Under the pieces are notes generated by a model. That model made no database searches. It saw nothing but the letters and a program-made list of their open reading frames with translations, and had not been told where the DNA came from. Of a stretch of DNA of 64,000 bases, positions 7,712-16,486 are shown one piece after another. Within the stretch, counting starts at the first letter, position 1; each line of letters starts with the position of its first letter. The position numbers and the translations under genes were made by a program. Source of the stretch: UBA4742 sp963773335 (GTDB taxonomy: Bacteria > Actinomycetota > Acidimicrobiia > Acidimicrobiales > Acidimicrobilacustridaceae); NCBI GenBank assembly GCA_963773335.1, contig CAVZAT010000004.1:682001-746000 (forward strand), written 5' to 3'.

Positions 7712-9460
7712 CCGGCGTGGCGATGCCGGAGGCGGGCGCAAGCCCACGATCCGTGCGAGCCAGGGTGCGCCACACCCTGGCGATGGCCACGTCGTCTCGG
7801 CGCGATCTCCGCGACGCCTGCGCCGCGCTCGCGTCTCAACAGGTGTTGGCGGCCGGCGAGGTGACGGTGGCCGCCTACGCCGTGTCGCGGGCCGTCCGCG
7901 GCGCCACCTACGACCAGTTGAGCCCCTGGATCCTCCTGCTGGTGCTGGCGGCGCTCCCCCAGGTCCGACTCCCGTGGGCCGGGGCCTCCGGCCTCACCGC
8001 GGTGGCCAACCGCGTTCGTGTGGACCAGTCCGATCGGCTGTTCCGGGCCGTGGACGGCCTCGACCCCGCCGTCACCGCCGACCAGCGCACGGGCCAGCTC
8101 ACCGCGTTCGCCGCCGACGACATCTCCCAGGTGGTGCGGTTCTTCGCCCACGACCTGGGCTCGATGGTGTCGACCACGACGATGATGGTCGTGGCAGTTC
8201 TGGGCGTCACCGCCCTGGACTGGCGCCTGGGCGGTGTCGTGGCCCTCGCGCTCGGCGGCCTCCTGGCCTTGGCCGGCGGCGCCGGGCCGACCCGCTCGCC
8301 CGGGACCGGCGCCCGGGCCGATGAGGCAGCCCGCCTGACGCGATCGGAGATCATCGACGACCTCCAGGGACTGCGCGAGGTCGTCGCCGCCGGCGCCGGA
8401 GGACGGATCGCGGTCGACCTGCGTGCCCGGATGACGGAGCCTGGCCACCACGGGCACCGAGAGCGCCGGAGCCCAGCGCGGGCGCTGGTCGGTTCGGGCA
8501 CCGCGCTGCTGCCAGGGCTGGTGCTGGCCGCGGCCGCCGTGCTGGTGGCACACCACAGCCTGTCGCCCACGCTAGTGGCGCCGGCGGTGGCCTTGGGGGT
8601 GTTGGCGGCACACGCCTGGGGCCGGTGGTTGGCCACGTTGCCGGAGCTCGGCCGGGCCTTCGATTCGACCGAGCGCATCGGAGCGGTCGAGCGCGCTTCC
8701 CGGGCCGTGCCCGACGCGGGCTGCTGATCGCGAGCCTGACGTCGGCGTCCCGACGACCGAGATCGACTTCTCCCACGTCCGAGTGCGGTACCGCAGCGCG
8801 GGGGCCGACGCCCTCGACGACGTGAGCTTTCGCGTGGCCCAAGGCGAGACCGTGGCGCTGGTGGGCCACTCGGGTGCCGGCAAGTCAACCGCCGTGGGAC
8901 TGCTGCTGGGGTTCCTGTGCCCCGACGAGGGCACCATCACCATCGGCGGCCGTGACGTCGCCGAGCTTCCTGAGGCCACGCTGCGACAGTTGGTCGGCTA
9001 CGTCCCCCAGGACACCTACCTGTTCAACACCAGCGTTCGACGGAACCTCCAGCTCGGTCGCCCCGACACCACCGACGCCGAGCTCGAGGCCGCGGCCCGC
9101 GCCGCCATGGCCTGGGAGTTCATCGACGCGCTGCCCGGCGGACTCGACGCGGTGATCGGCGAACGGGGGGCGAAGCTCTCCGCTGGTCAGCGCCAACGGC
9201 TGGCCGTCGCCCGCGCCCTGGTGGCAGATCGACCGATCCTCGTTCTCGACGAACCGGTGTCCAGCCTCGACGTGGACAACGAGACGGCCCTGCTCGGTGC
9301 CATGCACGCCGCTCGGCAGGGTCGCACCACGCTCATCGTGGCCCACCGACGATCGACCACCCGCCAGGCCGACCACGTGGTCGTGCTCGACCAGGGGCGG
9401 GTCACGGCCATCACCACCGGAGCCGAGCACCACGGGGCCCAGGCCCCACCCGGACGGTGA
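7708..9460 (+). pseudogene. ABC exporter half-transporter, subunit 2, single frameshift
   Basis: This is the partner of the preceding exporter. The membrane domain runs from 7708 to about 8715 in one frame and stops at TGA 8725-8727. The ATPase domain continues in the next frame (VPTTEIDFSHVRVRYR) with Walker A GHSGAGKST, Q-loop PQDTYLFN, signature LSAGQRQRL and Walker B LVLDEPVSSLD. Both halves are well conserved and only about ten residues at the linker are affected. A single-base indel near 8720 (probably a sequencing error) is more likely than loss of function. The coupled ATGA start supports heterodimer formation with subunit 1. Confidence 0.75.
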
Positions 9461-9663
9461 GGGCGAGATGGTCGAGGTCATCGATCTCCGGCCCGAGCCG
9501 TCCGAGCGGTTGGGCCGGGCTCGCAACGCTGGTCCAGCACCCGGCGGCAGGCCGGAAGCCGACGCGCAGCTGGACCGCAGGCGAATGGGCGGCGCGCTCC
9601 TCGAGCGAAACCAGACAGAGTTCTGTCACCCGCGTTGTCCGGGGACGTCGGGCGGTCCTGGAG

Positions 9664-10689
9664 TCAGCCGGTGAACACGGGTTTGGCCGCCACAGGCGTC
9701 GCGGCTGCGGCGGTGGTTGTGGGTGCGGCGGTCGTGGTCGGGGCTGCGGTCGTCGTGGTGGTGGTGGGCTGACCGGCGGTCAGTTCGCCGACCACGCTGA
9801 GACCCCCGAAGGGGCCGTCGCCGGCGGCGTTGTTGAAGCCTCCGACCACGGTGCCGTCCGCGATCTTGGCGTGGATCACCTGACCGGTGCTGTAGTCGGC
9901 GGTCCAGAACGTGGTGCCGTCAGGATCGATGTTCATGGCGAACAGGTCGTTCCCGGTGTCGCCCAGCTGAGAGGCCGGGAACGTGTTGAGCACCGTTCCC
10001 GTGGAGCTGAGGTGCACGACATCTTCCGAGCAGGCCACCAGGACGGAAGCGTCGGCCAGGAGCCGGTGGGCGTAGCAAGGCGCGGGCAGTCCGGTCGCGA
10101 ACGGCGTCAACTGGGTGTTGGTGCAGGCGTTGAACCGGAAGATCGTGTCGCCCTCACTCGTGTAGAAGAGGGTGCATTGGTCCGTAGCCAGGTCGAGCCA
10201 GTCGCTGCCGCGGTCTTGGGCGGTGACATCGAAGGTGTGCAGCAGCGCGCCGGTCGACGAGTACTCCTGGATGGCGGTGGGCCCAGAGTCGGGCAAGCCG
10301 ACGTAGACGTTGCCCGAGGAGTCGACCACGCAGCTCTCGGGGTGCCCGCCGGCGGTCTCGACCGGGGTGACGAAGTCCTTGTTGACCAGGGCGCCGCTCG
10401 GGTCGAACTTCGCAACTGAGCCGTAGGAGAAGCCGTTGGTGGAGTACAGGTCTCCCGCAGAGTCGAAGCACATGCCATCGTTCTCGTTCGTGCCGGTGGT
10501 GCTGTCGAGGGTCTGGACCAGGGTGCCACTTGGGGTGTGCTCCTCCACCTTTCCGCCACCGATGGAGAGCAACACGTCTCCTGTGGCCATCGGGGCCGCG
10601 GCCCGTGCGGGCACAACCGCCATGGTCGTGCCAGTCAGGCCAACCACGAGCGCCCCAACTGACAGCAATCGAATCCAGACACGTCGCAT
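9664..10689 (-). CDS. Secreted beta-propeller (NHL/SMP-30-like) protein with Thr-rich tail
   Basis: A signal peptide (MRRVWIRLLSVGALVVGLTG, cleavage after ARAAA) leads to about 270 residues of repeated blades of the type 'FDSAGDLYSTN...KFDPSGALV', as in NHL or SMP-30-like propellers. A low-complexity TTTTTTAAPTTTAAP tail follows, which may span the wall. ATG 10689 is chosen because AGGAGGAGAG precedes it; 13 extra residues upstream are unlikely to be translated. No catalytic residues are recognisable. Probably an extracellular binding or scaffolding protein. Confidence 0.7.
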   Translation of the reverse strand: MRRVWIRLLSVGALVVGLTGTTMAVVPARAAAPMATGDVLLSIGGGKVEEHTPSGTLVQTLDSTTGTNENDGMCFDSAGDLYSTNGFSYGSVAKFDPSGALVNKDFVTPVETAGGHPESCVVDSSGNVYVGLPDSGPTAIQEYSSTGALLHTFDVTAQDRGSDWLDLATDQCTLFYTSEGDTIFRFNACTNTQLTPFATGLPAPCYAHRLLADASVLVACSEDVVHLSSTGTVLNTFPASQLGDTGNDLFAMNIDPDGTTFWTADYSTGQVIHAKIADGTVVGGFNNAAGDGPFGGLSVVGELTAGQPTTTTTTAAPTTTAAPTTTAAAATPVAAKPVFTG

Positions 10690-10814
10690 GCTCTTGCTCT
10701 CCTCCTGGCGCCCACGCCACGCGGACACGAGAATGACAGTAGTCCATCAGTGCTGGCAACGCCCCTGAGGGATGTCGAGGCTCGGTCCTGCATCTGAGCC
10801 AACCGCCTCGCTCA

Positions 10815-10876
10815 GATCCCTTGTGGGAGTGTGCGCCCTCGGCACGACTCGAACGTGCGACCGTCGGATCAGAAGT
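10815..10876 (-). repeat. Remnant of the tRNA-Arg(TCT) 3' half plus flank (copy X)
   Basis: These 62 bases match 16472-16532 with one inserted base and one substitution. They cover the tRNA from the anticodon loop to the 3' end and about 15 bp of downstream flank (GATCCCTTGTGGGAG). The 5' half of the tRNA is absent, so this is not a functional tRNA. Tyrosine-integrase attachment sites typically duplicate exactly this part of a tRNA gene. Confidence 0.75.
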
Positions 10877-10978
10877 TCTCCTGAGTCATTCTCGTGGAAT
10901 TTCACCTGGTCGCAGCAGGTCGCAGCCGGTCTCGGCCAGACCCAGCCGATCTCATCCAGAATCACGCCGGATTGGTAG

Positions 10979-11383
10979 CTACCGTCGAACCACTGCTTCG
11001 ATCCGCGCCGCGAACCCGTCGAGCTCGGCCGCGGTGGGCTCATGCGTCCATACCTCGACGCCCTCGAGCTCCTCCCGATATTGATCGGCCTGCTCCGGCG
11101 AGAGCACGACACGGATGGGCGTGTCATCGCGGGCCAACTCCTGGTAGCGCTCGATGACGGCGCGTTGCTCCGGCTTGTCGAGGTCCAAAGCGAACACGAC
11201 GCCATTGGCCTCCTCGAACTTCCGACATCCATGACCCTCGACCAGCGGGCAAGGCTGAGTGTCCCCCGGCCCCGAGCACACGCTGACCGAGAGGCCGTTG
11301 CGGGCCAGGAACGACTCATCGAAATCACTGTCGACGCCGGGCAAGACATCGAGAAGCACTCGTGTCGGCTCCACCTCTGCCAT
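10979..11383 (-). CDS. Small cytoplasmic protein of unknown function (134 aa)
   Basis: The order of predicted strands and helices (VLLDVLPG; VVFALDLDKPEQRAVIERYQEL; IRVVLSPEQADQY; VEVWTHEPTAAELDGFAARIEAVVRR) resembles a receiver-like or Rossmann-like alpha/beta fold. It carries a Cys-rich insert (CSGPGDTQPCPL, GHGC) that could bind metal. ATG 11383 is supported by GGAGGTAGG. A longer frame exists upstream but is unnecessary. The gene sits between the tRNA-Arg remnant and vapC. Function unknown. Confidence 0.6.
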   Translation of the reverse strand: MAEVEPTRVLLDVLPGVDSDFDESFLARNGLSVSVCSGPGDTQPCPLVEGHGCRKFEEANGVVFALDLDKPEQRAVIERYQELARDDTPIRVVLSPEQADQYREELEGVEVWTHEPTAAELDGFAARIEAVVRR

Positions 11384-11620
11384 GGACCTACCTCCAACGT
11401 CTCGTTCCAGACCCAGTTCGGGCGAACACACGGAACCCCGCTTCCGGACCAGTTGGCTCGGGGTGTCAGAGCCAGCGTGCGCCTTCCGACGCAGCCACCA
11501 CAGAGCCGAAAGGCCCAATCGCCGAAACCGACGATCGAGCCAGCACCGCCGAACCTCGCGTGCGCGAACGAATCAGGCACGTCGGCGCTCCCCGCGAGCA
11601 GGAGTCGCGCCGGCCGGCTG

Positions 11621-11998
11621 TCAGACGTGCTCGATGTGAATGGGCGTCGGCAGGCAAGCTGACAGCCGTTCGAGGTCACGATCGTCCGAGGTGATCACGG
11701 TGGCGTCGTGGTCGAACGCCAAGGTCGCGACGTGGGCGTCGATGACATCGGTGGTGCGGGACGCGCCGAGCAGCGATCCCACCCGGTGTGCCTCTTCAGG
11801 CGCGAAGGCGACGATCTCGCAGCCCCGAAGGAGTCGCCGCAGTTCCGCCTGTTGCCCCGACCTGCTCGTCTGCCCGACGACCGGCGCGGGGACGATGGGC
11901 GTCAGCCCAAGCTCGAGCCGCACACGATGGTCGGCCCATACCCGACGGTCGTCGCGATCGGCAGCGACGAGCACACCCGCGTCGTAGACGACGTTCAC
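11621..11998 (-). CDS. vapC: PIN-domain toxin, VapC type (125 aa)
   Basis: VapC toxins are PIN-fold ribonucleases that cleave tRNA or rRNA and are blocked by a cognate antitoxin. The protein has the expected length and acidic residues: Asp6 in VVYDAG, Asp84/Asp87 in TTDVIDAHVA and the TSDDRDLERL segment near 104-111. The second acidic position usually found around residue 40 is not obvious (PVVGQ), so activity is not certain. The start is GTG 11998, which overlaps the stop of the upstream antitoxin remnant by 4 bases (GTGA), the usual VapBC arrangement. Confidence 0.75.
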   Translation of the reverse strand: MNVVYDAGVLVAADRDDRRVWADHRVRLELGLTPIVPAPVVGQTSRSGQQAELRRLLRGCEIVAFAPEEAHRVGSLLGASRTTDVIDAHVATLAFDHDATVITSDDRDLERLSACLPTPIHIEHV

Positions 11999-12138
11999 GC
12001 CGTCCGCTTCGACGTTGCCGACGCGAGCTGATCCGCGACCCGGCGACGGGCGTCGGCGAGCTCCGCGTCGGTGAAGGCACCGTGTTCGGCTCCCACTCGC
12101 GGATCGCGGCGAGCCCGTCGTGTGTTAGCAGGGCTCGC
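11995..12138 (-). pseudogene. Antitoxin remnant upstream of vapC
   Basis: Two adjoining frames give RALLTHDGLAAIREWE and then AEHGAFTDAELADARRRVAD, the usual C-terminal part of small VapC-partner antitoxins. They are joined only if one base is restored near 12093. No convincing N-terminal DNA-binding part or start codon is visible upstream. Either the antitoxin is truncated and frameshifted, or its start is hidden by further indels. The TGA stop overlaps the vapC GTG. Confidence 0.5.
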
Positions 12139-12308
12139 CGATACCCGCCCCTTTGTCTGTCAGGGTGATGCGGTGTTACCCAGCCGTGCTCGACGACTGC
12201 AACTGCGAGGGGGACCGCTGGCTCGCCTCGCAGTGATTACCGCGATCGAGGAAGGCTCCGAACTGTGCCACTGGCTCTGAGTCGAGCTGTCGCGCCGGTG
12301 GGTGATGG

Positions 12309-13250
12309 TCAGGCGTCGCGTCGCAGGGTGTACAGGATGGCGGCGCTCACCAGGGCTGCGCTCAGAGCCAGGAAGAGCGCCGCCTCGATCGTCTGGAATG
12401 CCCAGTAGTGCGACGGCGGTTGGTAGGTGACCACTTGGTGGTAGCCGAGGCGGCTGAGGCAGGACTGGAGGGCGCTTCGGCCCGTGGGTGGCCGGCAGGC
12501 GTCGGGGAGGACCAGGTGAGCGTAGGGAAGGGTGTGGCCGGCGGGGTCCACCACGCGGGAGCTGATGGTCATGGATCCTGGCGGCAGTTTGGTGTCGCCG
12601 GCCAGCCCGAACGTACGCGTGGTAGCTGCCAGATAGTGCGGTCGCAGGTAGACGGCGACGGCCACTCGGGCGCCCAGGTAGAGGCCGACGGTGGCGGCGA
12701 GGGCCGGGAGGGTGCGTCGTAGGAAGCAGCCGGCGGCGATGCTGAGGCAGACGGCGAACAGGGCGTAGGCGATGGGCGTCAGGTTCTGGGTGTCGAACTG
12801 GGCGCCTTCGAAGCGGTTGCCGTAGAGGGCGTTGGGAGTGGCGGACCACCAGGTGACGAGCACGGTGACCGCGACCGCGACCAGGAGCGTGGCGCCGAGG
12901 GCGGCGGCGATCTTGGTCAGCAGCCATCGCCTTCGGCTGACCGTCTGGGTCCAGACCAGCACGTTGGTGGCCTGTTCGGTCTCGCGGGCCACCAGCGTCG
13001 CGCCCAAGAACACCCCCAACAGCACCGGTACGGCGATGCTGAGGTGGACCAGGTCCACGATCGCCCCGTCTCCTTGGAACAGGTTGCCCACCAGGTCGCA
13101 TGTGCCGTTAGCGGTGCAGGTGTGCACGGCGGAGGTGTACTCGTGGGCCATGGCCACCCCGGTGATGGCCAAGACCGCCGCGAACACGGCCAGACCGATG
13201 CCGGTGACCATGGTCTGGGAGCGATGTTGGCGCCACAACAACCAGATCAC
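12309..13250 (-). CDS. ABC-2-type transporter permease (313 aa)
   Basis: Six predicted transmembrane segments (for example VTGIGLAVFAAVLAITGVAM; IAVPVLLGVFLGATLVARET) surround an extracellular loop with paired cysteines (VHTCTANGTCDL). The C-terminus is LYTLRRDA. The start ATG overlaps the stop of the ATPase gene by 4 bases. The operon GntR-ATPase-permease is the YtrA-type arrangement often induced by cell-wall-active compounds in Gram-positive bacteria, so a role in envelope stress or drug export is plausible. Start and length look normal. Confidence 0.85.
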   Translation of the reverse strand: MIWLLWRQHRSQTMVTGIGLAVFAAVLAITGVAMAHEYTSAVHTCTANGTCDLVGNLFQGDGAIVDLVHLSIAVPVLLGVFLGATLVARETEQATNVLVWTQTVSRRRWLLTKIAAALGATLLVAVAVTVLVTWWSATPNALYGNRFEGAQFDTQNLTPIAYALFAVCLSIAAGCFLRRTLPALAATVGLYLGARVAVAVYLRPHYLAATTRTFGLAGDTKLPPGSMTISSRVVDPAGHTLPYAHLVLPDACRPPTGRSALQSCLSRLGYHQVVTYQPPSHYWAFQTIEAALFLALSAALVSAAILYTLRRDA

Positions 13251-14134
13251 GACAACCCCACCAGCTGGCTCGCGGGCGCGGTCCGGCGTCCGAGGTAGGC
13301 CAGGACGATGTCTTCCAGATCGAGGTCCTCGACCTTCCAGGCCGGGTCGAGGATCGGGCCGTGCAGTTTGGCCACCATGCTCACTTCGCGGGTCGTTCGG
13401 ACGGAGGTCAGGATCTCGTGTTCGCGTTCGACCGAAGCGGTGTCGCGGCTGGCGGCGGTGAGCCGCTTGTGCGAGTCCACCAGGTCGTCGATGTCGGCAC
13501 AGATGACCGGCTGAGTGTCCGCGATCAGGATGAGGTGGTCACAGACGCGCTCGAGGTCTGGGAGCAGATGGCTCGAGAGCAGCACCGTGACCTCGCCATC
13601 GGCCACGGCCCCGGCCAGGGTGGACAGGAACTCCCGGCGGGCCAGCGGATCGAGCGCGGCCACCGGTTCGTCCAACAGCAGCACCTCGGGGCGCTTGCCC
13701 AGGGCAAGGGCCAGCGCGATCTGGGCCCGCATGCCTCCCGATAGGTTCTCGATGCGTCGGTCCATCGGGATGGCCAGGCTGGCCAGCCGGTCCCGGACCA
13801 GCGTCTCGTCCCATCGCGGGTTCAGGTGCACGCCCAGCGCGAGATGGTCAGCGGCGGTCCATCGGCGATACAACGGCACCTCCTGGGCCAGGTAGCCGAT
13901 GCCACCCAGGAACTCGGTGTCGTCGACCGGCTGGCGGCCGGCCACCCGGGCATCGCCGGCCGAGGGTCGACTGAGGCCAGCCAACAGGCGCATGAGGGTT
14001 GTCTTGCCGGCGCCGTTGGCTCCGACAAGGCCCGAGACGCGCCCGACGGGTACCTCGATGGAGCAGTGCTGAAGTGCCCATGCCGAGCCGTACCGCTTGC
14101 CCAGGTCCTCGGTCTCCACCGCCAGAGCGCTCAC
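13247..14134 (-). CDS. ABC transporter ATP-binding protein (295 aa)
   Basis: This ATPase energises the permease encoded directly downstream. It has Walker A GANGAGKTTLM (about residues 38-48), Q-loop GYLAQEVPLY, signature ENLSGGMRAQ, Walker B LLLDEPVAALD and the switch His in LSSHLL. The C-terminal 80 residues form the regulatory extension common in ABC-2 exporters. It overlaps the GntR gene and the permease gene by 4 bases each, so the three are translationally coupled. Confidence 0.9.
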   Translation of the reverse strand: MSALAVETEDLGKRYGSAWALQHCSIEVPVGRVSGLVGANGAGKTTLMRLLAGLSRPSAGDARVAGRQPVDDTEFLGGIGYLAQEVPLYRRWTAADHLALGVHLNPRWDETLVRDRLASLAIPMDRRIENLSGGMRAQIALALALGKRPEVLLLDEPVAALDPLARREFLSTLAGAVADGEVTVLLSSHLLPDLERVCDHLILIADTQPVICADIDDLVDSHKRLTAASRDTASVEREHEILTSVRTTREVSMVAKLHGPILDPAWKVEDLDLEDIVLAYLGRRTAPASQLVGLS

Positions 14135-14523
14135 GCCGTCTCCTCACCCATTTTGGCGTAGAGCGCCTCGCGTACCATGGCCTCGATGGAGCGATCGTCC
14201 AGACCGGCGCTTCGCGCCTTCTGGATCCAACGGTCCAGGCTCCGCGCCAGGCCGGCCTGCGCGCCCGGCGGAGGCCCAGGCGGACGGCGCAACACGAAGG
14301 TACCGGCCCCGGGGCGCCCCTCGACGAGGCCCTCGCGTTCGAGCTCGCGGTAGCCCTTGAACACGGTGTTGGGGTTGATGGCCAACAGGGTCACCACCTC
14401 CTTGACCGTCGGGAGCTGGTCACCAGGTCCCAGGACACCTGCCACCAACGCCTGGCGGACTTGCTCGGCGATCTGCAGGTACGGCGGCACCCCTGACCGG
14501 GCGTCCAACCGCAGAGCGATCAC
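14131..14523 (-). CDS. GntR-family repressor, YtrA subfamily (130 aa)
   Basis: An N-terminal winged helix (PPYLQIAEQVRQAL ... LPTVKEVVTLLAINPNTVFKGYRELEREGLVEGRPGAGTFV) precedes a short two-helix dimerisation tail. This is the compact YtrA layout, without a large effector domain. It heads the ABC operon, and its likely operator lies just upstream at 14535-14554, suggesting autoregulation. Its C-terminus overlaps the ATPase start. Confidence 0.9.
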   Translation of the reverse strand: MIALRLDARSGVPPYLQIAEQVRQALVAGVLGPGDQLPTVKEVVTLLAINPNTVFKGYRELEREGLVEGRPGAGTFVLRRPPGPPPGAQAGLARSLDRWIQKARSAGLDDRSIEAMVREALYAKMGEETA

Positions 14524-14534
14524 CCAACCATCAA

Positions 14535-14554
14535 ATCACTAGGCATATAGTGAT
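14535..14554. promoter_or_regulatory. Probable GntR/YtrA operator
   Basis: A 7-bp inverted repeat ATCACTA-GGCATA-TAGTGAT lies 12 bases upstream of the GntR start, in an AT-rich patch unusual for this window. Position and symmetry fit an autoregulatory operator overlapping the operon promoter. Confidence 0.6.
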
Positions 14555-14910
14555 ATGATCATCCCGGATCCGATTCGTCAACCCCGCCTCTGGGTCAGGA
14601 TGACCAGCACTCGAAGTTCCATCAAGGTGGCGACCCGACACTCGACGACCGTCGTCGCGCCGATCCGTCGACGACCCGAGTCCGTCGGCGGGGAGGTCGA
14701 CTGATACGTGGAGGCCACCCTCAGGTAGCGGTTCGGCGCGGATGTGGTCTCCGTGGGGCGGTGACCATGGAGGCGACCATGGGAGTGCGCCCTCGGCACG
14801 ACTCGAACATGCGACCGTCGGATGAGAAGAAGGTCAAGGCCGTTCTGGCCGGGTACAGGTGTTTCTCAGCCGGTCTGAGCTGGCTGGTCAGCGGGCTGCT
14901 TGTGGAACGG
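14555..14910. other. Gene-poor stretch holding a tRNA-Arg remnant
   Basis: I see no convincing gene here. Long open frames exist, but they are frames opposite or across the repeat and have no recognisable protein pattern. The stretch contains remnant copy Y of tRNA-Arg. Confidence 0.4.
14781..14829 (-). repeat. Remnant of the tRNA-Arg(TCT) 3' half (copy Y)
   Basis: The 49 bases match the functional tRNA-Arg from the anticodon loop to the 3' end, with a lost G near the CCA, an A in the T loop and a changed base at the anticodon. Like copy X it lacks the 5' half. Probably an old attachment-site scar. Confidence 0.7.
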
Positions 14911-14974
14911 TCAAGACCCAGCGAGCACCGGCGAGAGGCCGGGTGGCGACATGGGTTCTTGTCCGCGAGCGTTC

Positions 14975-15000
14975 GACCGTCGGATTCCCAACCGACGGTC
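14975..15000. terminator. GC-rich hairpin near the fic 3' end
   Basis: Perfect 9-bp arms (GACCGTCGG / CCGACGGTC) flank an 8-base loop. The hairpin lies at the end of the fic reading frame, where a terminator would be expected if the true stop is slightly upstream of 14911. Confidence 0.4.
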
Positions 15001-15068
15001 AGTCCCGCCCTGTCGAGCGCTGCCACCGGGGATCGCCGGGACACCGCGTCTCGTCGCTCCCGGAGTCC

Positions 15069-15096
15069 TTGGGACATGTTGGGACCCAGGTTGGGA
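15069..15096. repeat. Three direct repeats of TTGGGA
   Basis: TTGGGA occurs at 15069, 15079 and 15091, that is, spaced 10 and 12 bases apart, followed by TGTCCCAC. The spacing is close to one helical turn. Similar short repeats flank the att sites of the tRNA-Lys element in this window, so these may be arm-type integrase sites left beside copy Y. Confidence 0.35.
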
Positions 15097-16171
15097 TGTC
15101 CCACGATCGGCGAATGACGGCGACCGACCCCGGGGCGGCAACTCGCCGGTCACTGCGGTGGTGGCGTTGGGCCCGGTAGTCGTCGACCAGGCCCGTGTTG
15201 ATCGCCAGCGTCCGTCGTCACCCTTCTGGCCCCGGAGTCGTCCTCGGTTCGCGGCGGTGCGCAGGGCGCCCTCCGACAGCTCGTCGGTGGCGAGGGCCGC
15301 CAGCGGCACGAGCCGGTTCGGCCCGGCGACGGCAGGGACGATGAACCGGTAGAGGTTGTCGAGAACCGCTCGGGCCAGCAGCTCTCCGAGCGGCCCGGCG
15401 TCGCCCGCGTCGGCGGATCGCAGGGCAGCGAGATAGCGGCCGCGGTCGCGTTTGTAGATGATCGCCGGGGCGTAGCCGAGACGGACGAGCATCAGGTTCA
15501 GCAGGAGGCGACCGGCTCGACCGTTGCCGTCGAGGAAGGGGTGGATCCGCTCGAACGAGGCGTGAGCGACGGCCAGGGCCTCGGTCGGGCGATCACCTCC
15601 CGAGGCCACGCCCAGCTCGCCGAGCCAAGCAGCAACGGCGGCGGGCACCTCGACCCACGAGGGTGGGACCATTCCCCGACCGAAGGGCTCGATGTCGTGT
15701 TCTCGGAAGCTTCCGGGTGTCTCGCGATCGGTTGCATTCGGATGCGGCGCCACCCCCCAGACGGGGCCGAGAGCCATCTCATGGACGTGTCGGCACCTCG
15801 GTGAGCTTGAGCAGTTGCCCGTCGGTCCACGCTCCGGGCTCAAGCGCCTGGCCGTACACCCAGTGAGCGGCGTCGGCGTAGCCCTGGACCTCCATGTACT
15901 CCTGCAGATCCTTGTTCCCGACGGCCAAGCCCTCGGCCAGGAGCCGTTCAACCTGCTTCATCACCAGCGTGTTGCCCTCGATGGCGGTGGAGCGATGGGC
16001 CTCCTGGTGCCAGATCGCAGTCCAGATCCCCTCCGCCTCCAACGGGCTGGGCAGGCCACCCATGCGCTCGCGGAGCTCAGCGAACGCGGCGTCGAGATTG
16101 GCGTAGATCTGCACCCGGCTCGGTCGTCCCGCCACGGATCCTCCAAGTCGTACGGCTGGGGCAGAAGAACC

Positions 16172-16224
16172 GTACCGTACAACTCCGAAGTTGCGCGAGC
16201 AACGCGGAATTGACCGTACCGTAC
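16172..16224. promoter_or_regulatory. Pair of GTACCGTAC dyads upstream of fic
   Basis: The 9-base dyad GTACCGTAC occurs at 16172-16180 and 16216-16224, 44 bases apart (about four helical turns), directly upstream of the fic start. A related half (GTACGG) lies at about 16150. This looks like a paired operator for an unknown regulator. Confidence 0.45.
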
Positions 16225-16276
16225 GACTCTCCAACCGGATGCTCTCAGCGACTGGCCAGGCTTCCCTGGGGGCTAC

Positions 16277-16393
16277 TCAGCAGACAGCTTGGAACGCATC
16301 TCGAGTCGGCTCACGGTCGAGCATCGCCAGGCACCGCTCGGGATGGAGCTCGCGCATGCCGTTCTGGGACTTCTTCGCCTTGGTGACCGCCAT
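16277..16393 (-). pseudogene. Truncated N-terminal gene fragment (38 aa)
   Basis: The reverse strand reads MAVTKAKKSQNGMRELHPER and continues to a stop after 38 codons. The MRELxPExC pattern is reminiscent of the first residues of pyridoxamine-5'-phosphate-oxidase-fold proteins, but the rest of such a domain is missing. Probably the 5' remnant of a gene cut by an insertion or deletion beside tRNA-Arg. The family assignment is weak. Confidence 0.3.
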
Positions 16394-16486
16394 GTCCCAT
16401 AGCCAACCACGCCCGGGTCGGTCATGGGTTTCTCCATGGGCTTTTTCGACCGGAGAAGTTCCGAAGTCTCCGATCCCTTGTGGGAG

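Larger units (their letters stand above)
14911..16135 (-). pseudogene. Fic-family protein (AMP-transferase type), one frameshift
   Basis: Fic enzymes usually transfer AMP from ATP to protein hydroxyls. The active-site motif HPFLDGNGRAGR is intact (about 15509-15543), with the family helix AVAHASFERIHPF before it. The N-terminal part carries the inhibitory motif STAIEGN (S49 to G54; S/T-xxx-E-G/N), which marks the self-inhibited class. The frame changes near 15800 (LLKLTEVPT to EVHEMALGPVWG), consistent with one indel. GTG 16135 is chosen because GGAGG lies just upstream. The C-terminus after RSTRAW is doubtful; the frame continues to 14911 through sequence of att-remnant character. Confidence 0.7.

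Noticed and set aside
9469..9674. 68-aa open frame after the second ABC subunit, starting MVEVIDLRPEPSERLG
   Set aside because: The first residues look protein-like, but the rest is Gly/Arg/Pro noise, and the frame runs into the 3' end of the convergent propeller gene. Not enough to call a gene.
14721..15104. 127-aa frame on the minus strand
   Set aside because: It crosses tRNA-Arg remnant Y and the TTGGGA repeats and has no protein pattern; best seen as a chance frame in GC-rich DNA.
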